Positions 46,232 to 58,707 of a stretch of DNA of 64,000 nt are shown here, piece after piece; within the stretch, counting starts at the first letter, position 1, and every line of letters starts with the position of its first letter. The translations under genes were made by a program, and so were the position numbers. The notes beneath the pieces are model-generated. The model was not told the DNA's origin. It ran no database searches and saw only the letters and a list, made by a program, of their open reading frames with translations. The stretch is taken from assembly GCA_029747585.1 (NCBI GenBank), contig JAPEVF010000003.1, forward strand, positions 1 to 64,000, given 5' to 3'. The stretch comes from Pleurotus djamor. Taxonomy: Eukaryota; Basidiomycota; Agaricomycetes; Agaricales; Pleurotaceae.

Positions 46232-47958
46232 TTAATTGCAGAAACGGCTCACAAACTGGAAGGCGGTTGATATTTCGCCATGCTTGTTGCTGTATACCAG
46301 ATCGTCGGGATGGTGTGGCCAGCTCGGGTCTGTGCGAGCATTCAAGGAAGCCACGAGTGTGTTGGAGTACGATTTGCAAAGTATGAATGCGGGAATGAAA
46401 TTGCTGGGGAAAACGGACGGTGAGAATGCATCCAGATGATCAAGCGGTGGCNTACAATCCCGTATTCTGGAACACGGAAACACATAAGCTATATTAATCT
46501 AGTTGGGAAAAACAAAGACGCTCACAGGTAATGCTGTCACGCAAATGATATCCGCGATAGCCAAGACGGCCGTTATCAGCCCTGTCTGCACAGTAACTTC
46601 AGGAGAGGCGTAGAATTTTAGTGTCAAACACTAAGAACGGAACAAGAAAGAAGAACGCACAGACAATCATTTTGTTGATCAAATTATCCATCAAGGGCAT
46701 ACCCGTCCGTTTTCGATACTTTGAAACACGGTAGCCTCGTAAGAATAGATTGTGTGTGCGTGTGAGAGAGAGCTGTTACTTACCAGAGAAACGACGAGGC
46801 TAGCGGTGATGAGAACATCTGCAGCGGCCGAGGTGATGAGCCATGTAAAAACGGACGGTGTGATCTTCGCTTGAAATTTTGCAAAATCCGGGNTTAATAC
46901 CACCAGAGCGGTTGTTGCTATGCCTCCGCCTAAATGGAATAGAGGAATTGAGGGAGGGAATCATTCCACAATTGAGAAACCAGACGAACCAAAAGAGGCT
47001 AGAGAAAGGATGAATATAACACCGGGAAGGATGAAGGAATTGGTCAAAGCGCGGATCCTCCAGGCCAGAAACAGTTGGACTGGGGTTGAGATGACTACCT
47101 GTAGTGCGCGTCGAGATCAAAATTCACCCATGCGCTCCAGGTACCAGTACTGTGCTCACGGTCATGACGGAGTCTAACAGAGATAGTTAAGTAAGGGGCA
47201 CTGGAAGATTCAAGGAACGTAGGNGGAAACACTGACTGGATGGCAGCACTGTGGCGTTTGTGGATGTAAGACAAGGCCGTCAAATCAAGTGACTCGAGAC
47301 TCACGTAGTGGAGGCTTGACAGGACCGCCTGTACGTTGGAAAATGAGTGGGTCAGCAACCATCATTCAAGCAAAGCTTACCCATATGAAGTATCAACGGT
47401 TCATACATCATTTGCATCATACACACTGTGTTGACCGTCTCAACGAACAGCATGTAAAGGACCTGGAATCAATACGAAAATTATTAAGGGTAAAATTGGT
47501 CGCTGGGCAGCGGACGGTCATATTTTCTCACAAGACATCGTATCCATCGCTTGTCTGACCTTTGGGAGTTGATACTTCAGTTTNTAAATGAGTGGGGAAA
47601 CCGGGTAGACAANACGAACCGTTTGAAAGAGATGAAGTAGTTGTAAATCTGGATGTCCGTCTTCAATCGCGCCCGACGACGGGAAATTGACGGTGCACCT
47701 ACCTGTACGACGAGGATCTAAGGTATCCAAGATGAGTGTTAGTCTGGTCGTACTGATTNAAATAACGTACAAGGACGCACCCCATAGAGCAAGATGTTGA
47801 AGAAGACGCCAATCAACATAGGCCCATAGCTAGCAAAGAGCGAGCGTCATCTTTGAGTTTTCGTTCGAAACAGCATAGTGCATAGAACTTACAAGAGCTG
47901 GGGGTTCGGCATTCTTGGGTGGGTGGGTCTGCGAGTCCATGAAAGAATTTTGAGGCAT
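46232..47958 (-). CDS. DUF6534 multi-pass membrane protein
   Basis: Membrane protein of a family expanded in Agaricomycetes; function unknown. Start at 47958 (MPQNSFMDSQTHPPKN). Visible segments: SYGPMLIGVFFNILLYG, a set of hydrophobic helices at 46.7-47.4 kb, FAKFQAKITPSVFTWLITS, AAADVLITASLVVSLVS, and near the end LVASLNARTDPSWPHHPDD, ending FQFVSRFCN at 46232. The ITPSVFTWLITSAAADVLI and SLNAR signatures are characteristic. Seven helices are usual; small exons and three Ns prevent an exact count. The second Met at 47940 could also start it. Confidence 0.78.
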
Positions 47959-48752
47959 CATACTTATAGGACACCCATCACCTTAGAGGGCCATGGGGAT
48001 ACGAATACATCATGTATCAGCGTCGAGCTTGAGTGCCTGCCCCAGCACCTGACTCGGAGCGTTGATGAAATGAAGGTGAGGCATGGAGCCCCGGGAAAAC
48101 AAGGGATGTACCAACGAACATATCGGGGATATCAGTCAGGCAGTGTTCCAAGGGCATCAGGCAAAGGATGAATGTTTCAACGACTTGGATCGATGCTACG
48201 CACGCATGGGGAATGGACATCATGTAATGCGATGAATTCGGGATATCGATGCATTCTGGGGATGGAATACCAAGTTCAGACTAGATTGCGGGTTCAATCA
48301 ATGATAAACGAGACCGATCGATTGTGCTGCGTGGACACTCTTACCTCCTTCGCAACACTGTTTCAGAATCATCATGTACGTGGTAATGCTGCATGCAAGG
48401 TGCCCACACAGGGACTTCCACAGGCGTGAAAGGATGGATGGAATCGCCGGTTGGTGGAAAGGAAGGCAGGTGGGTTATTACGACCTAGAAGGATAAATAA
48501 GAGTGCACAGTAAGTGCGCACGAAGGATTGGAAGCATATGGTTAACTACTTAGGTAAATTGTGTAAGATACTGAGTGGGGTGGATGATAAATGCAATGCT
48601 TTGTCCGAACTTGATCAATACTTAATAGTCCTTTTCCTTTTCTTTCACATATAACTCATGAGATTCCTGGACGTACTTTTCCGATTCTGATCGGTCGAAA
48701 CTGATTAACCAAAATTATCTCAGTACCAGGTGCACGGACATGAGTGAGAGGC
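47959..48752. other. Intergenic region
   Basis: About 800 bp upstream of the DUF6534 gene and downstream of AOX. Several + strand frames (47878-48171, 48172-48429) run through it, but none has a domain or a convincing start. Nothing further seen. Confidence 0.35.
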
Positions 48753-50524
48753 TTACCCAATCTTGCCGCCCTTGACATGCATATCAGGTTCACGGAATGC
48801 GAAAGGGTTGACATCGGTTTTCGTGTTCAGATCCGCGAGACTGTGGTTGACAAAACGATGCGTAGTCTCGTCAGAACGGACAGCATAGAGTACGTCCAAA
48901 AGCTTCGCGTCTTTCGGAAGGCGCCAATAGTCAATGGCAATTTCGGGCGCCGGTTCGTTCGCCCTGTGGACAGCATAGCACGATGAGGGACTCTGATAGA
49001 CGACAAGAGGAACCGACTGACCATTCTGGAAGGAGACCGTTCTCAACGTCCTTGATACAGCGGGTGCTGGGGGAGTGGTAATATTAACACAAAGATAGTC
49101 ACTTAACGCATGTACCGAGAGAAACTTACTAGGTAAGGACAGCCTCTTCTTCAAGATATCCGACAAACCGATGACAAGCATTCGGGGATACCATGTAAGT
49201 GAGGACTGGGGTTACGGAGGATATCAGTTCTCATCATCTTTATCAATCAACATTTTACTCACACAGAAGGTTATAAAATACACCCTGGGCTCCGAGAACC
49301 ATGGCCCTGAAGAAAGGGGTTGGACGACGTAGCGTCATGAACGTCCTATGATAAGAATAAGCCGGTGTTAGATTCCCGCAGGTAGGAAGACTTGACAGAC
49401 ATGAGATGCATCCGCTCGTTCTCTGATTCCGACAGGAGTGTGTGGATCTATAGAGGATAGGTTGAGTCAAACTCGTTGAAGGGATGATGGAACTAGAGAG
49501 ATCAGCATCAACTCACCCACTAGATAATGTTAAGTTGAGAACGGGTCCTACATTGTCTCAACGACTGACAAATGACTTACCCCGTTATCTATACGTGCAC
49601 CAATGGTCAATTAACGGGCGATATCTTTAGAGACTTTGCTTACCTCGTCTCTAAACATTAAATCAACACNCATTAANTCGTCACACATTGTACACGTTGC
49701 TTACCATGATCCTCAAGCTTTGTAAATGGCGGAGTGTTGCTCCGACCATGCCGGGGACACCTGCAATTGACTCCAAGAATAGAATGCGCTATGATGAAAC
49801 GGACGCTTGAGTATAAGAACGACTTTGGAGCCTAAGAGGACTGACATTCAGCCATCCGTGAGGATCCAAGATATAGCCTTGTGACCGCAACTCTTGAACG
49901 GTCATGTTGTGACTTGGAGGTATCGGTTTGTGTTTGTAGCCAGACACGAGGTCGAAGCCCGCTCTAGAACAGTCAAGTCAAGTTATTCCGAGTTGACTTT
50001 GTCACAAAGAACTCAAGAGTTGCTTACCTCGCTAGCTTCACAAGTCGATATGCAATCTTATCGGTAAAGGTCTTAGCATCCTTGTGGAGAACCTACGGTC
50101 GCGTAGCATGAGGAAACGAAGAATGTGTACCCCAATCAAACGTGNCATGCCTGGACAGCCTTCAATTCCTCCGGCGTGTAAACCGGGTGAAAGAGCACCC
50201 AGTCACCCCGTATCATTGTTGGGATCGTGCTAACCGGCGTAGGCTGGGTGATCATTTCTTCCTTGGGCGAATTCTGTTCGTCGGCTTCTGTACGCGATAT
50301 TAAGCGAGGGGTTCTACGGCAGCTGAAATGGACATGGACTTACTGTGCTGCGATGCTGAAGTATCAGACCGACCAGCCTGACTCGCGACGGAGCTGAGCC
50401 GGTGTGGTGTGGTCATGAACAGTCGACGCGACGCGCAGCATGAGGCAGGGGTCAAGAGGGAGGTGGCATGACAGGACAGTTGTCGAGCAAGAGGGATGGA
50501 AGGTTTGAGAGTAGCTGTGAGCAT
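48753..50524 (-). CDS. aox1: Mitochondrial alternative oxidase
   Basis: Di-iron ubiquinol oxidase of the inner mitochondrial membrane; passes electrons to oxygen without proton pumping. Start at 50524 with a mitochondrial presequence ([16 protein letters not shown]). Conserved blocks after splicing: [125 protein letters not shown], and [17 protein letters not shown]. All iron ligands are present: Glu of [19 protein letters not shown]. The usual EEAENERMHL is [10 protein letters not shown] here. Ends GGKIG, stop 48753-48755. About nine introns. In fungi AOX is typically induced when the cytochrome path is blocked; no motif seen here shows this. Confidence 0.94.
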
Positions 50525-51345
50525 TGTATTTGATGTTGCGAATGTTGATATCGACACTCCAGGATTGGCTCCTTTTATATACCATGGAGAATGTGACGAG
50601 GTCACGATACCAGTGAGTCAGACCTTCCGTGTCGTCCCGATCAAGTCACGGTGTTCGGTGAGCACCGCTACTCCAATCATCTTGGTTTCAAGCTGGAAAA
50701 CGGTCTTAACTTTACCGTTTCGATGATAATCAGTGCTATAGATGACTTGCTTCGGAAACCCGAAGACTGAGAAGCTCTTGTGTGATAGTTGCCTGGCCCG
50801 TCAGTTGACCGGATTTGAATGTCCGCGAAGGGTTTACTCCCTGGATGTACATCTTTCTCGCATCACTTGTTGAATAGCTTGGGGGATAATTGAGAAGGAT
50901 ACTCTGAGCTGAATCTCCCAGGGACTTGGCGAAAGGTCCTTCTCTGATGGCCTAGCGTATATTGAAGAGATTTCCTCTGGTTCCGAGACGTGAAAGGCAG
51001 CAACCAATTGGAGCCTTGGGTCGCAATGTCACCTTCGCCGTTGAGCACACTTTGAAAGCCACAGTGCTTTCCATCGGAGTATGTACCAGGTGCTGCCTCT
51101 CGTTCCGCCCTGAGCAGGGACCTGAACATGCGTTGTGGGTCAGCAATTCGCTTAGTATATGGTGCTGGTCCAAGAGTGTACATCGAAGCCAAATTTAGTG
51201 AGAAAGTCGGGCATTGCGATGGACGTTAGAGGCAACGTCTGATTGGGTTGGGCGTCGCGGGAAGAGCCCGGGTCACGCATAACGCGTCTGTGACCGCTCA
51301 TCACGCCTTCCCTCAAAGGGCGCTTAAGCCTTTCATCCACCACCA
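50525..51345. promoter_or_regulatory. Divergent region between AOX and uS12m
   Basis: About 820 bp. Should carry the promoters of both mitochondrial-protein genes. A minus-strand open frame at 50863-51192 (109 codons), with a possible small 5' exon starting at 51214 (MPDFLTKFGFDVHSW), might be a small gene, but I cannot join it cleanly and no domain is recognised. Confidence 0.35.
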
Positions 51346-51996
51346 ATGAGCTCGATGTTCGCTGCGTTGCGGGCGTGCCATCGCTTGTCCTGCTCGCCAC
51401 TTATACCTGGGACGCTTCCAGCACGGTCAAGGAGCCTCCCCTCACTCTCGCACAATGGCTCGTTGTTAGGAATGCTGCCCCAAACTCGCGCTTTCCACCC
51501 GAGTCCAATTTCCTCCGCGACATTGAATCAAGCTATGAAGCGTAAAAAACCTCAGAGCAAGAAAATTAAGGAGTCTCGATCACCACTTCTCAATGAATCC
51601 CCTCAGAAAAAGGGTGTCTGCTCGCAGATATTCATTATGAAGCCCAAGAAACCCAATTCGGCCAAACGGAAAGTCGCGAAGATAAAGTTGTCGAATGGGT
51701 CGACACTTATGGCGTATATCCAAGGCGAGGGGCACAACTTGCAAGAACATAGTGTCGTTATGATTCGCGGTGGGAGAGCTCAGGACCTTCCCGGTGTGAA
51801 GTACGTCATACTTCCTAGTCATGGCTACGATACTTAGTCCGCGTCTAGGTATAAGATTGTGCGCGGAGCTCTCGATTTCGGAGGCGTTATTGGCCGACAG
51901 ACTGCTCGCAGCAGATACGGGTGCGTTATTTGACGCCTACATGCCAGAGCTTTGGTTAACGTGAAGCACCACAGAGCGAAGAAACCAAAGAAGTAG
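51346..51996 (+). CDS. Mitochondrial ribosomal protein uS12m
   Basis: Small mitochondrial ribosomal subunit protein at the decoding centre. Exons 51346-51800, 51849-51920, 51975-51996, joining in phase. N-terminal presequence of about 60 residues ([15 protein letters not shown]...), then the S12 core: [83 protein letters not shown], then [16 protein letters not shown] at the end. The PKKPNSA and [11 protein letters not shown] segments are universally conserved. The last exon codes for only seven residues. Confidence 0.95.
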
Positions 51997-52129
51997 TCCG
52001 ATCGTAATGCCTTCCGTATTAGAGTTATTGCTATTGCCATAGGATATATCCACTAGCCAGGGTATCGTTATTCAAATAATGCGACGGTGAAATGGAAAAT
52101 GCATGCAAGTCCTTGCCCCCATAAATACC

Positions 52130-55100
52130 TCAATTGCGGATGACTCCCTCGGTTTCCCTCAACTTACTCTCCCTATCCTTCTGTACCCTCACCAACTTCT
52201 CGATTTCGGTGTTGATGGCCCAACACCAAGTATTCCTCTCAATCTTGCTTCGAGTCCGGAAAATGGCCACCTTCCTCTGAGCCGACAGTGGTGGGATGCT
52301 GGGTTCCTGCGCTCCAGCTACGGTTGGATCTTTCCTGAAGTAGTACCAGACTGCGAAAATAGTGTCTTCTTCTGGGTCATCGGTCTCCAGGCCATCTTGG
52401 TATCGCCGTGGAAGATTGGTGTCTGGTTTGTATTGTCCATCGGGCAGCACCGTTGCCACGAAGTAGCCCGAACCAACATACGCATCAATGAGACTGATGC
52501 CCCTCTTTGCTCGTTGGTTCAAGTTCGACTTGGGGTTGACCCGAAACCAAATGAGATGGTGTCCAACAACGTAGAGTTGAACAAGTCTGAAGGGGAATTC
52601 ATGAGTGCGAAGAACTGCCGGAAATAGTGGACCAAACTCACTTGAAATTACCGTATAGACCACGCCGCATGAATATCTTTCCTCCCCGTATGATAGGTCG
52701 GCATCCATCCAAAACGCACCAATTATACGACGAGCTCAAGTTGGGCATTGGATCATTCTCGTTGGCTGGTGCTTCTGGAGGTCGCTCACGGCCTTCACGG
52801 TGAGTGCGTGGGGTTATAGGATCCCTCGTCGCTTGAGCAATAGTCATTTCTTCACGGGCATCGTGTCGGTGACGATGCCTCCAGTAGAAAATTAGGGCTC
52901 GAAGATGTTGGATCCACTCTACCGCGCCTCGCCTGGAATAAGCCTGGAAGAAGAAAAAGTCCTCAGTCACCAGTGGCGAATTCTATTCGAAGCTAACACA
53001 CACCTCGAACCGCACGACATTTCCATTCTTCATCAAGAGCTCAAACGAACGCTTGACCTTGAGATGGGGCTTGTCTTCCGACTTTGCCAGCGGCTCGGTA
53101 CCTCCATCGTCTTCGTCGTCACTGGCATTTCCTTCATCCTGCGCCCATACGTCAATCGTGTTATCATCGACTGGGGAGGCGGTCCTTTCACTATGCACAT
53201 GCGGCGGAGCTAGTTGAAAGGCGCGTCGGACAGCAAGGATATTGCGAACATCACAAACACTATTCGCTGCCAACATCTGCTTCGACCCACGTAAGACCTC
53301 AGCGCGCCACAACTCTTGATCCCGAGGTAGCAACCCAGGCGGCGACGGAGGGTTCGCACGCGCTGGTGAAAGGACGAAAAGGTATCCGTTGTGAGTAGTC
53401 AGATAAACACTCTGCTTCGTAGCGGACGTGGGTTTTATACGATCAAGGTAACCTTCGATAGCAGGAGGTTCGGGCACCTTGTCGCCGTTGGAGAGGCGAA
53501 GAAGGGTAGAAGCATGCTCTGCCAGTCGGACTTCGAGGCGGGATATCGTTGAGGACTGTTAGAAAGAGCGGTAAAATTGGTGCGTTGTAAAAAGGAGTGC
53601 ATCAGAGTATATTCTTACCTGGAGGAAGGCAAGACCACATAGAACCGCCCACTCCCTTTCTCTTCCATCAACATCATCTTCTAACCACACCCAATCCAGC
53701 GTAGTTCCGTTCCTCCAAGCCAACTCCAGTGATAACCCCTGCTCCAGACGACTCTCAACTAGGTACTTCCAGTACGGTTCGTTCTGAAGCGAGGATCTTA
53801 CGAGTTCAAGAATATTCTGACGGCCAAAAATCTTGTATGTGTTTGGGCCATCAACACCCGTCGGGGGAACCTGTATCCGAACTCGAGTGTCCAAGGCAGG
53901 GTTACGAACTTCAAGCACGGGAGGGAGCTCTCCACCGAAGCGCCGCCTATATGAAGGACCAGGGGGTTCACAAACTGTAGAACAGCGTAAGAGGTGGGTA
54001 GAACGCACCATAGACGCCACAACCAGTCCGCAGCACGCGAACGGCTCTTGATTTTGAAGATGAATACGTTCCGACCATCTTTGTCTTTACTGAACCACCG
54101 TGACTTTGGTCCAGCTGTCCGTGTTGAAGTTGGCTGGCAACTTAGGCAGAATGAGAGGTCGACGAAGGAATACAGAGATAGACGAGTAGGTGGATCCAGA
54201 GGGATCAAAAATTCGAGATGCTTGTGATCGGTCACCAGAACTCTTCGCGGAAATTTCTGACACATGGGGAAATGGGCATCAAAGAAATAATTGATTCTAG
54301 GTTTTATAGTACGTACATAGTCGTCGTATAGTTCTACACGGTTATTCCTCCAGACGACCATGAATTCCTTAAACGCTTCGAACTCGAGGTGACTCGTGGT
54401 GCGATGTTCAACCTCGTCAAATGTTGGGCCAACGCCAAACTTGGTGTAGCTGGCACGGACCAACATACGATCTATGGAGATTATGATAAGATTCGATGAG
54501 AGTAGGGGGCTGAGGAACTTACCAGCCAAGATGATATCCTCTGTCAGCGAGGTGTCCGAGTTGACGCGAGGGACGGCATCAACCGATGCACCAGCACTGG
54601 TAGCCTCGGCAGCGCTACCTGTTCTTTCGAGGACAGTGGTAGGGGACGCAGCGGGCTCAGCAGTCTGTCTGTCTTGTCGACGGAGGGAAATCGAGTTCAT
54701 CCGAGAACTATTACTCTTCGCACCGAATGAAGACGCAAACCTGATCATGGGCTTCCGCGGAGTCCCTGGCGAAGCCTTCCGCGATGCACCAGGGGATGGC
54801 CTCAGCAGCGATGTACTGGAACTCGGACTTGTGTCAGCATAAGGCATTAAGTGGTTCATGACCGGCCGAGGTGAATTTGATTCCGCCTGTGTAGGAGGTT
54901 GAACCGAATAAGAGGAGGACGCCACTGGCTCCAAGAGTGCAGGGGAGGGTCGTCTTGCAAGAGACAATCGGGAGATAGACATTTCTGAAGCTTGAAGTAA
55001 ATTGAGACCCTCGACGACATGTCCTATCTCGAAGGTTCGACCGACCCATTGAGTAGCTTGGTGGCGACTATCTTCACTATTTCGCCGATGCCTCCAGAAC

Positions 55101-55363
55101 CTTCCCCATTCGGAGTCTCGCCAGCGAGACATCATTTCGTCGACGAGACTCTGCTCCTCGCTCTCGTGCCAGTCTTCTTCTTTTCCACCTTTGCTGAGAA
55201 ATACGTGTAAAGCATTTCGTCGAAAGGTTTCGGCAAGAACGCCATCCGAGTCGGGTTCTGTTGCGAGCTGCTCTTGCTGGAGAATAACCTTTTCAGGCAA
55301 AGGACCGATAAATATTCGCCTATGTTTATGGCCAGCTGACTCCTGGAGCATGCAGTTACTCAT
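52130..55363 (-). CDS. Spo71-like PH-domain protein
   Basis: Large membrane-associated protein resembling yeast Spo71, a prospore-membrane adaptor with PH domains. First in-frame ATG at 55363 (MSNCMLQESAGHKHRR); the frame stays open further upstream with only a GTG. Early segment FIGPLPEKVI, then WRDSEWGRFWRHRR, a Ser/Pro-rich linker, and an ordered core: FKEFMVVWRNNRVELYDDY, HLEFLIPLDPPTRLSLYSFV, VFIFKIKSRSRAADWLWRLW, VLEVRNPALDTRVRIQVP. A PH domain follows (IEGYLDRIKPTSATKQSVYL, LFVLSPARANPP, VKRSFELLMKNGNVVRFE, GAVEWIQHLRALIFYW), and a C-terminal second PH-like unit (LVQLYVVGHHLIWFRVNPKS, ending ESKLRETEGVIRN). Roughly 1,000 residues. The yeast role in sporulation need not apply in a basidiomycete. 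Confidence 0.75.
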
Positions 55364-55577
55364 GCACAACGAGAACGTCGACGAAGGTAGCGAATTCGCG
55401 AAAGAAGGTGGCTGGTGTGACGACACTGAGGCTGTCACGTTCAGTCACGGACGCTTTATTCAGGAGCCTCCTATTTCTGTTTGTTTGACGCGCTCATTGC
55501 CAAACAGGAACGCGTCGCGTCTTGACTCAATAGCCTCCTATCAAGTTCCACCAACGATTAACCAACGATCTCTTGTC
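55364..55577. promoter_or_regulatory. Short divergent promoter with one ACGCGT element
   Basis: Only 214 bp separate the Spo71-like start (minus) and the Nse2 start (plus). An ACGCGT MluI cell-cycle box lies at 55510-55515, about 63 bp upstream of the nse2 ATG, followed by CGCGT. In ascomycete yeasts such boxes bind MBF and drive G1/S transcription. A single copy can arise by chance. Confidence 0.45.
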
Positions 55578-56809
55578 ATGGCCCGCGGTTCTACATCTCG
55601 ACGCTTTGCAGGCTCTGACATTGAAGACGACGATGACAGCCAACTCTCAAAGCCAGCCACAGTCAAAAAAGAAAGGGCGAATGCAAAGAACGCGCCTAAA
55701 GTTCCTGACACCGTAGATGACTCGGACGACGACGACGACGACGACGAAGATGAACCGATCGATGTGGAAAACTTTCCGAAGCAGCCTCTAACTAAAAANN
55801 GAGCTGCCTAAGCTGAGAGGTCTTGCAGAAGACTGGGAGGGTATGGCTAAGCATATCGAGCCTGAGAATGCGTATATCGGCGACACTGCTGCGGCCTTTG
55901 CAGAACATTTGCCTGGGGATGAATCTTGTCAGGTATGGACGTTCTGCCCCTCAGATGGTCATACTGACATACTCTGGTGGATCAGGGTCTCGAGGCGTTG
56001 GACCAAATCATGAAAGATGCGATCGACGTCAGCAATCAGATGAAGGCTAACCAGAAAGTGTTGGATGATATATATCAGGAAGTGGCTCAAGGAAATAAAG
56101 TGGTAAGCCTCACATGAACCCGAGTCTTTCGGGAGAGTCAATCGACTATCGTAGAGCGACGCAGTTAGGCGTTACGAGGATGGTGTTCAAGCAAGTCTCG
56201 CCGAGTATGCTTCCAAGACTACGCGTCAAAAGTATGCCAAAGATATCCAGTATGTCAAGTATAAGCAAGGAATCTGGGTGAGGCCGACGCTACAAGTTAT
56301 GAGGCATTGTCTAACACATAGCTTAGGACGTCGATGAGCCTGGACAGCCGATGCCACCATTGTCAGAATTGATACCGAAAGGTAAAATGATTTTCTCGCT
56401 CATGCCTTTTCCTACTTACTCACCACGTCTATAGAGGATGGCGACGATAGCGACGATGACGATGATATCGAAATGGGAGGCGTTACNCAAGATTACAAGT
56501 GCCCTTTGAGTCTTTTGCCTCTGGACGATCCTTGGACGTCGTAAGTGATCTCAACACGAAGAAGAATGTTGACTGACGTCTTCAAATGCCTCCAGCGAGG
56601 TTTGCGGACATTCATTCTCTGGGGCTGCTATCCGGGCCTTTTTTGGGAATTCCCGAGGGCCGAAGAAGTGCCCTGCTGCTGGATGTACCCGCAGCTTCGA
56701 ACTGCGCCAGTGCAAAGCAGATAGCGCACTTGCTAAGAAAGTCAAAGCGATCCTTAAGCGTCAAGAACGCAGGGACGATGATAGCGATGCTGATGAAGTC
56801 ATTGACTAA
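55578..56809 (+). CDS. nse2: SUMO E3 ligase Nse2/Mms21 of the Smc5/6 complex
   Basis: SP-RING SUMO ligase bound to the Smc5 arm; acts in recombinational repair and chromosome segregation. Start at 55578 (MARGSTSRRFAGSD). N-terminus acidic (SDDDDDDDEDEPIDVE), then the Smc5-binding helices (ELPKLRGLAEDWEGMAKHIE; LEALDQIMKDAIDVSNQM), a connecting exon SDAVRRYEDGVQASLAEY, and the SP-RING at the end: YKCPLSLLPLDDPWTS, EVCGHSFSGAAIRAFF, KCPAAGCTRSFEL (Cys, Cys-x-His, Cys pairs intact), then a basic-acidic tail to VID. Six exons; the NN at 55799-55800 must count as one base for the frame to run into GAGCTGCCTAAG. N at 56487 falls in an acidic linker. Confidence 0.92.
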
Positions 56810-57060
56810 CTGCACCCGTTGCCACCCCGAGATTTACCTAGAGTATCTTTCAGCTCCTAATATGCGCACACTTTACTCCACTCTTACTAGAATATGTTCC
56901 TTTAACTACAATAAATCCAACTTGANGNNNGNNNCCNTCGAGNTTGCANTTCAAAGCTTGCATGTGAATTTGCAANNGGTTCGCGTCTCACCCATGTCAC
57001 ANAGATGTCACANGCAGTGAAACGCGCATTTCTTTCCNGAATTTGTCCCNACGATTCNCA
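56810..57060. other. Intergenic region with unresolved bases
   Basis: Gap between nse2 and the multi-pass protein gene, both on the plus strand. N-rich from 56926 onward; no gene seen. Confidence 0.35.
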
Positions 57061-58463
57061 ATGCTCGACTTGGGCGGAGGCCCCGTAAGTTGAAAGATAN
57101 CTGGGTCGANANNTCGAGTGTCTCTAACCTGTCGTTGCAGTCATTAAAACTCATTGCGCTTTGGGTGATGTCCATGTCTCTCCTTGTCGGTATTTGCGGC
57201 TCTGCTGACGCAGGAGTCTTAGGCCGACTTTCTAGCTTATGGTAAGTCCTCGAGTAACATACATACTATGTGTTTACTTGGTTCNAATCGTGNTNCNCAT
57301 AGGAATTTATGTCGTTCTTTTTTNGGGTTTGCATGTACCTGTATAGGTCGTACAAGCGTGCCGATCACGGAATCACTATTTCNGCCGTCATTGCACTCTT
57401 CGTCCTCTGCACCGTGAAACTTATCTTGGACGTCGGAGCGGTGCTCCTTTCCTTTGGCGACGTCACGCTGCAACTCAAGGGNTACGATATCGAGCGAGGA
57501 GCGAAGTATATCTATACGGTGACGAAGTGGGCTNTTTCACCTGNCTTGCAACCNACGTCGTTNGTACTGACTTTCTTCGGNNCTTTCCNCTTAGTGTCAT
57601 CGCNGACTCGCTTCTTGTGAGTACNTGTTNATTGTTGACCANCTGTGAAACCGACTCACGCGTGCACGCGTAGATNTATCGTTGCTATGTCATCTGGGAT
57701 TCGCGGAAGTCGGTAATNGTCGCACCAATACTNATGCTTCTCTTGGCCACAGGTGAGCCNGGGTTTGCTTGCTTATTTTGTGNAGAATGCCTATTTAACT
57801 CATTCTTGACGCAGTCATGGCCTTCGTCCTTTATCCNGTCAGTGCTCTCATCACCTATCTGACTTTGGCGACCAACGTCTTGGTCACTGCACTATCAGGT
57901 CCGCCACAACNCCTCATCACATATTTGGCTAGTTGACAAATACTTTGGATATAGCTGGGAGGATCTGGTGGATCAACCGACGTCTGTCCAATTTCTTAGG
58001 CCCGAAAATCTACTCAAAATACACTGCCATTCTCGCATTACTGTAGGTTTAGGTTTAGGTCTCCCTTCTGCCATACGGCATCTCACGTCNCTCTTTTACT
58101 CTCAGAATTGAGTCTGCTCTATTGTATCCTATGTCCTTGGTGCTATTCTCGATCGCGATGATGTTGGATCCAACTGCCTCCTCAATGGCATACTGGATAT
58201 CCTATTACCTCGTCTCTAACGTCGTCGTAAGCTTCGCGAATACCTTTTATCATCCATTCAACGTGACTGACGTGACTTCAACTTAGGGAATTGCACCTAC
58301 CCTCCTTCTCGTTCGAATCGGTCTAGGCACCGACGTATACAACCAGAGAACGATCTCAGCCTTGGAATCCGACAGGATGCACGGCAGTACCGTCACGATC
58401 CCTGAAAATTGCAATATCTCTCCAGATCCTGCTANNNCTACACCTGGGCGANNACCTGTGTAA
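57061..58463 (+). CDS. Multi-pass membrane protein, unknown function
   Basis: Plus-strand gene of many short exons. Start at 57061 (MLDLGGGP), joined to SLKLIALWVMSMSLLVGIC. Helices visible in order: YGIYVVLFWVCMYLYRSYKR (needs the N at 57324 removed), ISAVIALFVLCTVKLILDVG, a segment around YDIERGAKYIYTVTKWA, IYRCYVIWDSRKSVIVAPIL, MAFVLYPVSALITYLTLAT, YTAILALLIESALLYPMSLV, and SSMAYWISYYLVSNVVGIAP. About seven membrane spans, then a cytosolic tail (LGTDVYNQRTISALESDR). The IYRCYVIW signature is common in Agaricomycete membrane proteins of unknown role. Very rich in Ns, so exon limits are approximate. Confidence 0.65.
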
Positions 58464-58707
58464 AGTTGTCAACGGGTTTCGCAACGCACNTTCTGTTATT
58501 TTATTGTATCTTTATNNNNGCAAGTGCTCGAGCAACTTGTTATTTCATTGTATATGGTAAACCTTAGACATGGTTAATTGTTGTCTGTACTAAAGTTATG
58601 TACACGATGATTGTACACTGACTTTCATAAGTTATTGACGAGAGCAATGAATCTACACAACAGAGCAGTAGGAACGAATGTTTGTNAGGTAGATTATCCA
58701 TAGGTAA

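Noticed and set aside
52103..52627. 174-codon + strand frame at the Spo71-like 3' end
   Set aside because: Fully antisense to conserved PH-domain coding sequence.
53798..55438. N-terminal extension of the Spo71-like gene to 55438
   Set aside because: Begins with GTG; the first in-frame ATG is 55363. An upstream exon remains possible.
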